DNA of 64,000 nt from Chloroflexota bacterium (GTDB lineage Bacteria; Chloroflexota; Dehalococcoidia; UBA6926): contig JAPOOK010000003.1 of assembly GCA_026713485.1 (NCBI GenBank), forward strand, positions 1 to 64,000. The letters are read 5' to 3'. The translations under genes and the position numbers were made by a program. Position 1 is the first letter of the stretch. The number at the start of each line of letters is the position of its first letter. Below, piece by piece: positions 1 to 8,002 of the stretch. The notes under the pieces were generated by a model. That model saw only the letters and a program-made list of their open reading frames with translations. It ran no database searches and was not told the DNA's origin.

Positions 1-2
1 CC

Positions 3-470
3 ATCGGCGATCAGTACGGCATCTACGGCTTCTCCGGCTATGGCCGCGAAAACGTCGAGTTCTACAGCGTCAAGGGCCTGGAGGAGCAATTCTCAGACCG
101 CGTTGCCAAGCGCATCGATGGCATTACGCCGCTGCACGCAACACGCATGGGCCCCGCCATTCGCCACGCGACCGCCAAGCTGGACGACGTCAGCGCCAAA
201 ACCAAGGTGCTGTTCCTGATCTCGGATGGCCGACCGCAGGATCGTGGGTACAGCCGCGAGGGCGCCGAAAAGGAATACGCCGTACACGATACGCACGATG
301 CGCTCGTGCAGGCCAAGGCCAAGGGCATCATTCCGTTCCTGCTCACCGTTGACCGCGCCGGCCACGATTACATGAAAGAGATGTGCGGCGACCTGCCATA
401 TGAAGTCCTCGCGGACATCGAACTCCTCCCCAAGCGCCTACCCCAGCTCTACTCCCGCTTGACGCTCTGA
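3..470 (+). CDS. VWA-domain protein, NorD/CobT-like (3' part)
   Basis: The reading frame is open from the window edge, so the N-terminal part lies outside. The visible 155 residues are the C-terminal half of a von Willebrand factor A domain. There is a GDQYGIYGFSGYGRENVEF segment, a TRMGPAIRHA segment and a LFLISDGRPQD strand, matching the MIDAS threonine and aspartate regions of NorD/CobT-type VWA proteins. In this family the VWA protein works with a MoxR/NorQ AAA+ ATPase to insert metal cofactors or remodel enzyme complexes. The partner ATPase would be expected just upstream, outside the window. Family assignment is confident; the exact target is unknown. Confidence 0.8.
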   Translation: MGDQYGIYGFSGYGRENVEFYSVKGLEEQFSDRVAKRIDGITPLHATRMGPAIRHATAKLDDVSAKTKVLFLISDGRPQDRGYSREGAEKEYAVHDTHDALVQAKAKGIIPFLLTVDRAGHDYMKEMCGDLPYEVLADIELLPKRLPQLYSRLTL

Positions 471-503
471 GCTGCTTCCGAGCCCGGCACATCTGAGATC
501 TCG

Positions 504-538
504 TTGCGTACACCTCCTTGGTGTATGCTTGGTGTATG
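504..538 (+). promoter_or_regulatory. Candidate vapBC operator and leaderless start region
   Basis: A perfect 6-bp inverted repeat, TACACC at 509-514 and GGTGTA at 520-525 with a 5-bp spacer, lies just before the antitoxin. A third GGTGTA half-site at 531-536 reaches the first base of the ATG at 536. TATGCT at 524-529 could act as a -10 element, which would put transcription start at or next to the ATG and give a leaderless mRNA; no good -35 is seen. VapB antitoxins typically autorepress at inverted repeats over their own promoter. The role is inferred from position and symmetry. Confidence 0.5.
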
Positions 539-1066
539 GCACGCACAAACATCGATATCGACGACGAAGCTTGCGCCGCAATCATGAAGCGCTACGGCCT
601 CTCCACCAAGCGAGAGGCAGTGAACTTCGCGATGCGCATGTTAAGTGGCAATCGTCTGGCCATCGAAGAGAGTCGCGCCACATATGATGCCGGAACGGAA
701 ATACAACCCGTTGAAATACAACCCCCCAGATTGCCCCGACAATTTGAAGTGGAAGACGGAATCAACTACAGGCGTGCCACAATCGAAGAGGCACGCAGGA
801 TGCGTGGGGAAGCGGATTTGGATGCGATTCCGACACGAGAGGAGTGGCTTAACAGGCCCCTTGTGCCTATGAAGCGTCCCACATTAGAGGAAATCCTTTC
901 CCTGCAGGGCAGCGGTTGGGATGGCGATCTAGATGAGATGCGCCGTAACACCCCTCAGCTTGAAGCTTGGCTCAACAGGCCGGATGACGAACCCCTGCCT
1001 AATTTAGAGGATGGATCCTCGCTGGCACCCGACAATGACCCCCCCGGAGGTCAAAGACCCCGGTGA
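536..1066 (+). CDS. vapB: VapB-type antitoxin with extended, duplicated C-terminus
   Basis: The 176-residue protein starts at the ATG at 536; an in-frame TTG at 518 would add six residues but lies inside the operator. Residues 1-35 are a ribbon-helix-helix module (RTNIDIDDE, GLSTKREAVNFAM) like DUF2191/VapB antitoxins. The usual toxin-binding tail (LQGSGWDGDLDEMRRN) appears at about 124-138, far beyond its normal place in a 60-90 residue VapB. Between them is a low-similarity insert plus a degenerate second copy of the tail. Units at about 81-108 and 115-148 both run [T][IL]EE...DLD...EEWLNRP or EAWLNRP. The stop overlaps the toxin start (GTGA), so the two are translationally coupled. The protein should bind VapC and repress the operon. 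Confidence 0.88.
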   Translation: MARTNIDIDDEACAAIMKRYGLSTKREAVNFAMRMLSGNRLAIEESRATYDAGTEIQPVEIQPPRLPRQFEVEDGINYRRATIEEARRMRGEADLDAIPTREEWLNRPLVPMKRPTLEEILSLQGSGWDGDLDEMRRNTPQLEAWLNRPDDEPLPNLEDGSSLAPDNDPPGGQRPR

Positions 1067-1455
1067 TTTTGGTGGATACGTCCGCATGGATTGAATACCT
1101 TCGCGATACAGGCTCGGTGCTTAGCGTTGCACTGAATGAGCTTCCCGAAGAAGAAATTGCTACATGTGACGCTGTCCGTATGGAGTTGCTGGCAGGGGTG
1201 CGCGACGAGGCCGAATTAAGTAGGGTTTACGCGCTGCTCAGCCACGCCAATGTCATCTCCACCCTGCCCACGGATTACGATGACGCCGCAGAAATGTATC
1301 GGCAGTGCCGCCGCCAAGGTCACACAGTGCGTAAGTTGATCGACTGCCTCATCGCCGCGGTCGCGATTCGCGTGGATGTGCCGGTGCTGCACATGGATCG
1401 GGATTACGACATCCTCGCCCGGCACACACCTATGCAGTCATTCCACCTAACGTAG
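1063..1455 (+). CDS. vapC: VapC toxin, PIN-domain ribonuclease
   Basis: The 130-residue PIN protein has the four acidic metal ligands in place: D5 (ILVDTSAWIEYL), E41 (MELLAG), D94 (LIDCLIAAVA) and D112 (HMDRDYD). This is the normal size and layout of VapC toxins, Mg-dependent endoribonucleases that cut tRNA or rRNA. It starts at GTG 1063, which overlaps the antitoxin stop by four bases, the usual coupling that keeps antitoxin in excess. All catalytic residues are intact, so the toxin should be active. The target RNA cannot be told from sequence. Confidence 0.95.
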   Translation: MILVDTSAWIEYLRDTGSVLSVALNELPEEEIATCDAVRMELLAGVRDEAELSRVYALLSHANVISTLPTDYDDAAEMYRQCRRQGHTVRKLIDCLIAAVAIRVDVPVLHMDRDYDILARHTPMQSFHLT

Positions 1456-1461
1456 CCCCCC

Positions 1462-2268
1462 TCACCCCTCCGGCGTCTCCAGCATCCGCCACCATTCCGC
1501 CAGATCCGCCGCCGCCTGTAACAGCTGTAACGGGCGTCGAATTCCGTCCTCCGTAATCACGTGGTCGACGTACTCGGGCGGGATGATGTCCAGCTCGAGA
1601 GGGGCTTGGCCATTGCTGCGCGTAGGCAGCCACGGCGCCAACTTGAGTGTGTCCGCGAAGAAATGGACGGGCACAACAGGATCGCGGTTCGCCGCAGCCT
1701 CAACCAGCGCCAGCGTCCCCGGGTCCGCCGCCATCGAGCCGTCCGCCAGGAATGCGGAGCAGCCCAATAGCACAATGTCTGCGCCATCAAGATCCGTCCG
1801 GCTGTCCACTGAAGCTGACGTGGAATCCCGCGTCTCAACAATGCGGTTTCCCGCCAGCGCAATTGTTGCGCGGACGCTTTCTGAACGGCCCATCGTCACA
1901 ACAGTTGCGTTCTCCGGCAGTAGTGGTTGCCCACGTTTTGCGAGCGACGCAGGCGTGTCTCCCAGTAGCCGCGCCAGCCGTGCCACGCTCCGCGCTGCCG
2001 CCGCCATGCGGTCACCGGAGCGCGCCTCCCGCGCCGTGCGGTAGGCTGACACCCCCACGTTGCGTATCGCCACCACCTCCGGCCTCGCCTCGGCAATAGT
2101 GAACGCAATCTCACGTAGCGGCTCGGGCTCCCCGATGTACATCTCTGAGAGAGCGCGGTGCAATAGTTGCGCGCCGTTCGTTGCCAGGCTTGACGCCGTC
2201 CCCGATCGTTCTTCTCGCAGCGCCGCCGCCTCACGATGGAGGTCATCCCAGTCCATTGGCGCCCTCAT
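1462..2268 (-). CDS. IF-2B / MtnA-like sugar-phosphate isomerase family protein
   Basis: The 268-residue protein resembles the eIF-2B alpha/beta/delta, MtnA and ribose-1,5-bisphosphate isomerase superfamily. The signature regions are VVTMGRSESVRATI, the conserved GADIVLLGCSAFLADGSM loop, VPVHFFADTLKLAPW, and a C-terminal ELDIIPPEYVDHVITEDGI. The family includes methylthioribose-1-phosphate isomerase, but this protein is shorter than MtnA (about 340 residues), and the loop has Cys-Ser where many relatives have Asp-Ala. Its start overlaps the stop of panC by four bases (ATGA), so the two form one operon. That suggests a role near pantothenate/CoA or a phosphosugar salvage step; the substrate is unknown. 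Confidence 0.8.
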   Translation of the reverse strand: MRAPMDWDDLHREAAALREERSGTASSLATNGAQLLHRALSEMYIGEPEPLREIAFTIAEARPEVVAIRNVGVSAYRTAREARSGDRMAAAARSVARLARLLGDTPASLAKRGQPLLPENATVVTMGRSESVRATIALAGNRIVETRDSTSASVDSRTDLDGADIVLLGCSAFLADGSMAADPGTLALVEAAANRDPVVPVHFFADTLKLAPWLPTRSNGQAPLELDIIPPEYVDHVITEDGIRRPLQLLQAAADLAEWWRMLETPEG

Positions 2269-3140
2269 GTGTTGCTGCCTGCCGATCGTGTGAGGATTAC
2301 GTTGTCCAGCAGTCGTGTCTTGCCGATGTGGATGGCGGTGGAGGCCATCGCGCCGTCAGCGACGTCGCCCTCGGCTTCTGCCAGCGTCAGCGGATCCGCA
2401 ACGGACACGTAGTCGATGGACGCGACGAGAGGCTCAGATTCGAGTGTTGAGCGAATCACGTCCCGTAGAGCGTCTGCACGCGCCTCGCCGGAGCGGTACA
2501 GGTCTCTCGCCGCGCACAGCGCCCGGTACACCACGGCGGCGACCTTGCGCTCCTCTGCGCTCAGGTACGTGTTGCGGCTGGACATGGCAAGGCCGTCCGG
2601 CTCCCGCACCGTCGGCCCCACAACCAGTTCTCCGGGCACGTTGAGATCGCGCATCATGCGGCGCACGACGGCGACCTGCTGGCCGTCCTTCTGCCCGAGG
2701 TATGAGCGGTCCGGTTGCACGATGTTGAACAGCTTGGTTACAACTGTCGCGACGCCTTTGAAATGAACGGGCCGCGCGGCCCCCTCAAGGCGTGAGGCGA
2801 TTTCGCCCGGCACAACATAGACATCCTGCTCCGGCGGCGGATATATCTCCTCCGGCGAGGGGTGGAAGAGCAAATCACAACCTGCCGCCTCAAGCATCGC
2901 CATGTCTCGATCAAGGTCTCGCGGGTAGGCGGCCAGGTCCTCATTGGGTCCGAATTGAGCAGGATTCACGAAGATGGACGCCGCAACGACAGCATTCTCC
3001 GCCCGCGCCATCCTCACAAGTGAAATATGGCCCTCGTGCAGAAAACCCATCGTCGGAACAAACCCAAGCGACCCCGCCGAGCGCGCAGCCTCCCGCGCCC
3101 GCCGAAACTCCTCAATCGTTCGAATCAACGCCAACGCCAT
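2265..3140 (-). CDS. panC: Pantothenate synthetase (pantoate--beta-alanine ligase)
   Basis: PanC condenses pantoate with beta-alanine using ATP (AMP-forming), the last step of vitamin B5 synthesis ahead of coenzyme A. The 291-residue length is typical. The nucleotidyltransferase HIGH motif is HEGH at 35-38 in PTMGFLHEGH, the pantoate site includes FVNPAQFGPNEDLAAYPR at about 57-74, the GQKDGQQ loop follows at about 149-155, and the KMSKS-like MSSRN is at 186-190. It is first in a two-gene reverse operon with the IF-2B-like gene. panB and panD are not nearby. The start at ATG 3140 gives the standard N-terminus. Confidence 0.97.
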   Translation of the reverse strand: MALALIRTIEEFRRAREAARSAGSLGFVPTMGFLHEGHISLVRMARAENAVVAASIFVNPAQFGPNEDLAAYPRDLDRDMAMLEAAGCDLLFHPSPEEIYPPPEQDVYVVPGEIASRLEGAARPVHFKGVATVVTKLFNIVQPDRSYLGQKDGQQVAVVRRMMRDLNVPGELVVGPTVREPDGLAMSSRNTYLSAEERKVAAVVYRALCAARDLYRSGEARADALRDVIRSTLESEPLVASIDYVSVADPLTLAEAEGDVADGAMASTAIHIGKTRLLDNVILTRSAGSNT

Positions 3141-3252
3141 ACCGCCTGTTCACCCTCCTCATCTGCTCTAGATTGTAGGGGGTGAGAGAGGTTGACGAGG
3201 CACAAGGGCCGAGCAAAACTAATGTACTGCGGAAATATGGAGGTAAGGACTC

Positions 3253-3999
3253 GTGGCCAACGAATACATGAGTAGATTGACTGTTGCAGATGAAATGGTA
3301 GCTTCAATCATACGCAAGGAACATGCAGAATGGTTGGCCACGATTGAGAAAGGCCTTGGCGAATCCAATCGTGGTCTGGACGAGTTGTACGGCACATGTA
3401 AAGCGTCTGTAGGAGACTTCGAAAAGGCGCGGGTCCTGCTCGCCATCAGGGCGTTCCGGTCCCTCCGTGGAGCTCTGAATCTGCTCGAGTGCGGCTACAA
3501 TCAACAGGCTGGTGGTCTAATCCGCATGGCCATGGAAGACTTACTAGTCGTTGAAGACATTGCCACGCATCCCTCCACACTCAGCGCGCTACTTCATGGA
3601 AGCGAGGACAACAAAGAGCGATTAGGCAGGGGAGAACTAGGTCTTAATGCCATGGCCGGGCGACTATCCCCTGATACCAAGAAGGCCTGGAAAGAGGAAT
3701 ATGACAGCCTCAGCGTGTTTGCGACGCATCCAAGAGCCGAGGGATTGGCGACTCTGGTTGCCCAGAACCAAGATGGCGTTCTCCAACTCGCCGTCTATGG
3801 ACATTACAACAGACGGCAACTGTCCTCCCTCATAGAATTGACGGCGAAACAAACCATGTTCCTAATGAAGACTGTAGCCGACATGGCTTCTGGTGTAGTC
3901 GACAGTTGGCTTTCGAGTGCCGCCCCTGCGTTTCAAGCGCTTGACCAACTGATTGACGAAGTTCGAAAAGTGACAACACAACCGGAGAAGTCGGACTAA
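3253..3999 (+). CDS. Hypothetical protein, all-helical
   Basis: I do not recognise this 248-residue protein with confidence. It starts at GTG 3253 behind a clear Shine-Dalgarno (GGAGGTAAGG). The predicted sequence is mostly helical and soluble, with no signal peptide or membrane segment. A central stretch (LLAIRAFRSLRGALNLLECGYNQQAGGLIRMAMEDLL, about residues 60-97) resembles the helix pair seen in DUF5677-like or HEPN-related proteins, but no RX4-6H motif is clear. It stands alone between panC (divergent) and the YceI lipoprotein (convergent). Base composition is lower in GC than its neighbours, which may indicate recent acquisition. Function unknown. Confidence 0.7.
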   Translation: MANEYMSRLTVADEMVASIIRKEHAEWLATIEKGLGESNRGLDELYGTCKASVGDFEKARVLLAIRAFRSLRGALNLLECGYNQQAGGLIRMAMEDLLVVEDIATHPSTLSALLHGSEDNKERLGRGELGLNAMAGRLSPDTKKAWKEEYDSLSVFATHPRAEGLATLVAQNQDGVLQLAVYGHYNRRQLSSLIELTAKQTMFLMKTVADMASGVVDSWLSSAAPAFQALDQLIDEVRKVTTQPEKSD

Positions 4000-4011
4000 A
4001 GTTAACTCCTC

Positions 4012-4803
4012 CTACCACCCCGCCACAAAATCCAACTCCAGGCGGATGTTGTCCTCCAGGCTGATGATGAAGAAAAGGTCCGGAACCTCCATCTCGAACT
4101 CGCCGAACGTGAAATTCGTTTTCGCCGTGCCCGTCACGCTGGCGCCGTCGAAAGTGGCGACTGTCTGCCACGCTACCGGCCGCGTCACTTCACGCACAGT
4201 CAGATCGCCATAGATCGTGAACTCGGCATCGCCGGACGAAGGCAGCGGCCATTCAAGCCCGTCAACACTCGTGGCGACAAACACAATCTCTGGATAGGTC
4301 GCCGTCTGGATGGCATTGCGCTGCAGATAACGGTCTCGATTCTCCTCGTCGCTGCGCAGGCTCGCCGCATTCAGCACGATGCGTGAACTCTCCGGCACAA
4401 TCTCGCCGTCCGCCGAGAAGGTAAATGCGCCGGACACCTCAGATGTCTCGCCGATGGCGTCAAACGGCAGTTCAACGCTCGCGAGTTCCTCACGAATTAG
4501 ATAGCGGGCCAAGGACCCCTCTTGCAGTATTGCCGAAAGCCCTCCCGCCGGCGTCTCGACATCCGCCGAACCCCCACCCTCCGGGGTAGATGCATCATCC
4601 TCACTTGCCGGCGTAGCGTCTGGCGCAGAGACTGTTGGGACGGCAGTCGCTGTGGCTGTTGCCGTCGGACTCTCGACGGTCTCGCCGTCGCCGTCATCTG
4701 ATTCACTGCCAGTGCCACACGCCGCGACCAGCAGAGCCAGCATCAGTGCGGCGAGCGCAATCAACGACAGAATTCGAGCAGAAAGAAGGCCTTGCTTGTG
4801 CAT
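4012..4803 (-). CDS. YceI-domain lipoprotein
   Basis: The start is placed at ATG 4803 (MHKQGLLSARI), with AGGT just upstream; a longer frame to 4860 would add 19 residues in front of the signal peptide. Residues 1-28 form a lipoprotein signal ending LLVAAC, so Cys29 should be lipidated. Residues 35-90 are a disordered Thr/Pro/Glu-rich linker, and from about 95 to the end is a YceI-like beta-barrel (FDAIGETSEVSGAFTF, SSRIVLNAASL, RDRYLQRNAI, YPEIVF, DLTVREVTRPV). YceI domains bind amphiphilic or isoprenoid molecules such as polyisoprenoid quinone precursors. The ligand here is not known. Transcription converges with the unknown gene ending at 3999. Confidence 0.88.
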   Translation of the reverse strand: MHKQGLLSARILSLIALAALMLALLVAACGTGSESDDGDGETVESPTATATATAVPTVSAPDATPASEDDASTPEGGGSADVETPAGGLSAILQEGSLARYLIREELASVELPFDAIGETSEVSGAFTFSADGEIVPESSRIVLNAASLRSDEENRDRYLQRNAIQTATYPEIVFVATSVDGLEWPLPSSGDAEFTIYGDLTVREVTRPVAWQTVATFDGASVTGTAKTNFTFGEFEMEVPDLFFIISLEDNIRLELDFVAGW

Positions 4804-4934
4804 AGAATTACCTGATCCTCGTGTACTTGTGCAGCGTCTCGGATTCCAGCATACGAACACTGAACGCCCTATGCACGCGCCGCTTTAGGTGACGCAGTAG
4901 CCTTCTGGTGGTTGAGGGGTAGAATTAACGAACG

Positions 4935-5882
4935 ATGACACTAACCGAGGCAACGACAACCTGCCGCCATTTCCTGTCCATAGCCGACCTCTCCGCCGAG
5001 GAGATTCGCGCCGTTTTGGATGCCGCCAGCGCCATCCGGTCGGGAGAACTACGACCGGACGTGGCAGGCCGCAGCCTCGTGCTGCTGTTGGAGAAGCCGT
5101 CCCTGCGCACGCGTGTCAGCTTTGAGCTCGGGATGCGTAAGATGGGCGGCCACAGCCTCAGCATGCTGCCGCAGGAAGTAGGGCTCGGCGGACGTGAACC
5201 TCCGGAGGATGTGGCGCGCGTGCTCAGTCGCTACGCGGACGTGATCGCAGCCCGTGTGAACTCACACGACACGCTGGTTGAACTGGCAAACGCCGCCGAT
5301 GTGCCTGTCATCAACGCGCTCTCGGAGATCGAGCATCCTTGCCAGATACTCGCCGACCTGCAGGCAATTCGCGAACACTTCGGCAGGTTGGAAGGCCTGA
5401 CTATTGCGTTCATCGGTGACGGCAACAACGTCGCTGCCAGCCTCGCTCTCGGTTGCGCCCTCGTCGGCGCGGAGTTCCGCATCGCGTCGCCCGCCGGCTA
5501 TGAGCTGCCCGGCGACATCGTGGCGCAAGCGACCAGGCTCGCCGGACAAGCTGGGCACGCCCCGCAACTGCTGTTGAAACCGGAAAACGCCGTTGACGGC
5601 GCGGATGTTGTTTACACAGACGTGTGGGCGAGCATGGGACAGGAGACAGAACGCGAACAGCGCACGCGTGATTTTCGGGGCTACCAGGTATCCCCGAACC
5701 TCATGGAACTCGCCGACCCCAAAGCGGTCTTCATGCATGATTTGCCCGCGCATGAGGGCGAGGAGATTTCCGAAGGCATGCTCACCCACCCGCAGTCGAT
5801 AGTCTTCAACCAGGCCGAGAACCGCATGCATGCGCAGGCCGCGCTTATTGCCATGCTGCTCGGCGCAATCCCCTCTGCCTAA
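4935..5882 (+). CDS. argF: Ornithine carbamoyltransferase
   Basis: ArgF makes citrulline from ornithine and carbamoyl phosphate in arginine synthesis. The 315-residue length is typical. The carbamoyl-phosphate motif is KPSLRTRVSFE, HPCQILADLQ binds the carbamoyl group, and DVWASMGQE is the ornithine loop. The usual HCLPA motif reads HDLPAHEGEEI, with Asp269 where the active-site Cys normally sits. The rest of the fold signatures are intact, so an anabolic OTCase or a close relative with altered specificity is likely. TAGAAT at 4920-4925 lies 9 bases before the ATG and could serve as a -10 for an almost leaderless transcript. It is first in a forward run with der, plsY and gpsA. Confidence 0.93.
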   Translation: MTLTEATTTCRHFLSIADLSAEEIRAVLDAASAIRSGELRPDVAGRSLVLLLEKPSLRTRVSFELGMRKMGGHSLSMLPQEVGLGGREPPEDVARVLSRYADVIAARVNSHDTLVELANAADVPVINALSEIEHPCQILADLQAIREHFGRLEGLTIAFIGDGNNVAASLALGCALVGAEFRIASPAGYELPGDIVAQATRLAGQAGHAPQLLLKPENAVDGADVVYTDVWASMGQETEREQRTRDFRGYQVSPNLMELADPKAVFMHDLPAHEGEEISEGMLTHPQSIVFNQAENRMHAQAALIAMLLGAIPSA

Positions 5883-5893
5883 TAGGAACTGCC

Positions 5894-7267
5894 ATGACTG
5901 CCCTCGTTGAAACACGCACCGGAGTACCGCGCGGCCTGCCGACGGTCGCCATCGTTGGTCGCCCCAACGTCGGCAAATCGTCACTCTTCAACCGGATGGT
6001 CGCCGAGCGCATCGCCATCGTTGCCGATGAGCCGGGCACCACGCGGGACCGCGTCACCGCCTACGTCACTCGCGATGACCGCACCCTTGCCCTCATCGAT
6101 ACTGGCGGACTCATCCTTGGTGAAGAGCAGGGCATGACCGGGGCGATCCGGGATCAGGTCGCCGTGGCGCTCAGCGAGGCGGACGTGTTGCTTTTCGTCG
6201 TTGATGTAGACGCGGGACTCCTGCCCGCCGATGAGGAGGTGGCGGATCTCCTCCGCCGCGTCTCCAAGCCCGTCGTGCTCATTGCGAACAAGGCGGACAA
6301 CCTTCAACGGGAGCGGCTCGCGGCAGAGTTCTACGAACTCGGTATTGGCGAACCAATCATCGTTAGCGCCCACCACGGGCGCGGCCTGAACGAGATGTGG
6401 GACGGCATCATGGCCGCCTTGCCGGACGTGGAGGCGCCACCCCCCGCGCCGCAGGGCTCGATCCCCGTCGCCATTGTGGGCCGACCCAACGTCGGCAAAT
6501 CCTCGCTTGTGAATGCCATCCTCGGCCAGGAACGGGCGATGGTGCAGGACGAGCCGGGAACCACGAGAGATGCCCTCGATACCCTATTCAAATACGAGAA
6601 CCGCGAGTATCTGTTGATTGACACGGCCGGTATCCGACGACGCGGCCATATCGAGCGCGGCGTGGAGAAATTCAGCGTCGCCCGCGCCATGCAGGCTATC
6701 GAGCGCGCCGATGTCGCCGTCCTCGTCGTTGACGCCACGGAATACCTGACCGCGCAGGACCTTCACGTCGCCGGCTTCGTCCAGCAGGCGTACAAGGGCC
6801 TCGCGCTGGTCATAAACAAGTGGGATCTTGCGCAAGAGGACGAAATCGATCGGGCAGAGGTAGAGCAATTGGTGCGCGCCCGCCTAAGATTCTTCCCCTC
6901 CATGCCAATCATATTTACATCGGCCCTCCGTGGCCGCGGCGTGCGTGCCGTCCTTGACGCTGTCGCCCGCATCCAGATGGAGCGGATGACGCGTGTCACA
7001 ACAGCCCAACTGAACCGCGCCCTCCTTGATGCGCTCGCCGCCCACCCGCCCCCCTCCTCCGGGCGCAGACGACTGCAGATCTACTACGCAACTCAGGCGG
7101 AGGTGAATCCGCCCACATTCGTCTTTTTCTGCAATGACCCGACCCTGATTCATTTCTCCTACCGCCGCTATCTTGAGAATGCGCTGCGGAAACGGTTCGG
7201 ATTTGAGGGCACCTCGATCCGCCTGGTGTTCCGCGGACGCAGCCGCGATGAGGGGGAGCCGGACTAA
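5894..7267 (+). CDS. der: Ribosome biogenesis GTPase Der (EngA)
   Basis: Der is an essential tandem GTPase needed for maturation of the 50S subunit. Both G domains are complete: the first P-loop GRPNVGKSS is at 22-30 with DTGG and NKAD motifs after it, and the second GRPNVGKSS is at about 196-204 with DTAG and NKWD. A C-terminal KH-like domain of about 115 residues follows, ending in FRGRSRDEGEPD. The 457 residues match the family. The stop TAATG overlaps the plsY start by one base, so the two genes are coupled; argF lies 11 bases upstream. Confidence 0.98.
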   Translation: MTALVETRTGVPRGLPTVAIVGRPNVGKSSLFNRMVAERIAIVADEPGTTRDRVTAYVTRDDRTLALIDTGGLILGEEQGMTGAIRDQVAVALSEADVLLFVVDVDAGLLPADEEVADLLRRVSKPVVLIANKADNLQRERLAAEFYELGIGEPIIVSAHHGRGLNEMWDGIMAALPDVEAPPPAPQGSIPVAIVGRPNVGKSSLVNAILGQERAMVQDEPGTTRDALDTLFKYENREYLLIDTAGIRRRGHIERGVEKFSVARAMQAIERADVAVLVVDATEYLTAQDLHVAGFVQQAYKGLALVINKWDLAQEDEIDRAEVEQLVRARLRFFPSMPIIFTSALRGRGVRAVLDAVARIQMERMTRVTTAQLNRALLDALAAHPPPSSGRRRLQIYYATQAEVNPPTFVFFCNDPTLIHFSYRRYLENALRKRFGFEGTSIRLVFRGRSRDEGEPD

Positions 7268-7935
7268 TGGATTTTCTTGACGAAATAACCCTCGCCGGCA
7301 TCGCTCTCACGCTCGCCGCCGCCCTCGGCAGCTACCTGCTCGGCGCAGTGCCAATTGGCCTGCTCGTGGGCAAAGTTTTTGGAAGCGTTGACGTTCGAGA
7401 ATCCGGCAGTGGTCGTACAGGGGCCACCAATGTCCTTCGGACGCTCGGGTGGAAAGCCGCCGTCCCCGTCGTCCTGCTCGACCTTTTCAAAGGGTCTGTA
7501 GCAGTGATTGCCAGCGGATTCATTGCGGACACGCCCGGCGAGGTTGCCGGCGCCGTGGCCGTTGTTGTGGGTCACAGCCGATCGGTCTTCATTGGGTTCG
7601 GCGGCGGCAGAGGCGTTATACCGGCAGGCGGTGCGGCGCTTGCCCTCGTCTGGCCCGCCGCAATCATCGGCACGATCGTCGGCATCCTAATCATCGCCCT
7701 CACACGATACGTCTCGCTCGGCTCCCTGCTCGGCACTGCGACCTGCGTGGGCATCATGGTGGCGTTCGCCGTAATGGGCTTGGCGCCACCGTTATTGGAC
7801 GCCGTCCCCTTTATCGTCGGACCGTTAGCCGTTGTGGGCGGCACGATCATCATCTACGCCCACCGCGACAACATCCAGCGCCTGATCCGTGGCACCGAAC
7901 GCCGATTCGGCCAACCGGCTGAACCGACTGCCTAG
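7267..7935 (+). CDS. plsY: Acyl-phosphate:glycerol-3-phosphate acyltransferase
   Basis: PlsY is an integral membrane enzyme that moves an acyl chain from acyl-phosphate to sn-glycerol-3-phosphate, the first step of phospholipid synthesis in most bacteria. The 222-residue protein has five or more hydrophobic segments. The family motifs are present: an N-terminal YLLGAVPIGLLVGK, then ESGSGRTGATNVLRTLGWK (the GSGNxGATN-like motif with one substitution), VVVGHSRSVFIGFGGGRGV and a C-terminal YAHRDNIQRLIRGTERRF. It overlaps der by one base and is followed by gpsA, which makes its acceptor substrate, so this is a functional pairing. Confidence 0.96.
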   Translation: MDFLDEITLAGIALTLAAALGSYLLGAVPIGLLVGKVFGSVDVRESGSGRTGATNVLRTLGWKAAVPVVLLDLFKGSVAVIASGFIADTPGEVAGAVAVVVGHSRSVFIGFGGGRGVIPAGGAALALVWPAAIIGTIVGILIIALTRYVSLGSLLGTATCVGIMVAFAVMGLAPPLLDAVPFIVGPLAVVGGTIIIYAHRDNIQRLIRGTERRFGQPAEPTA

Positions 7936-8002
7936 CCAGTAGAGCCCTCCCTCTAGCCCTATATGGGACAATTAAGCGAATGCTTCCGGCAGGAGGTCTC
8001 GT

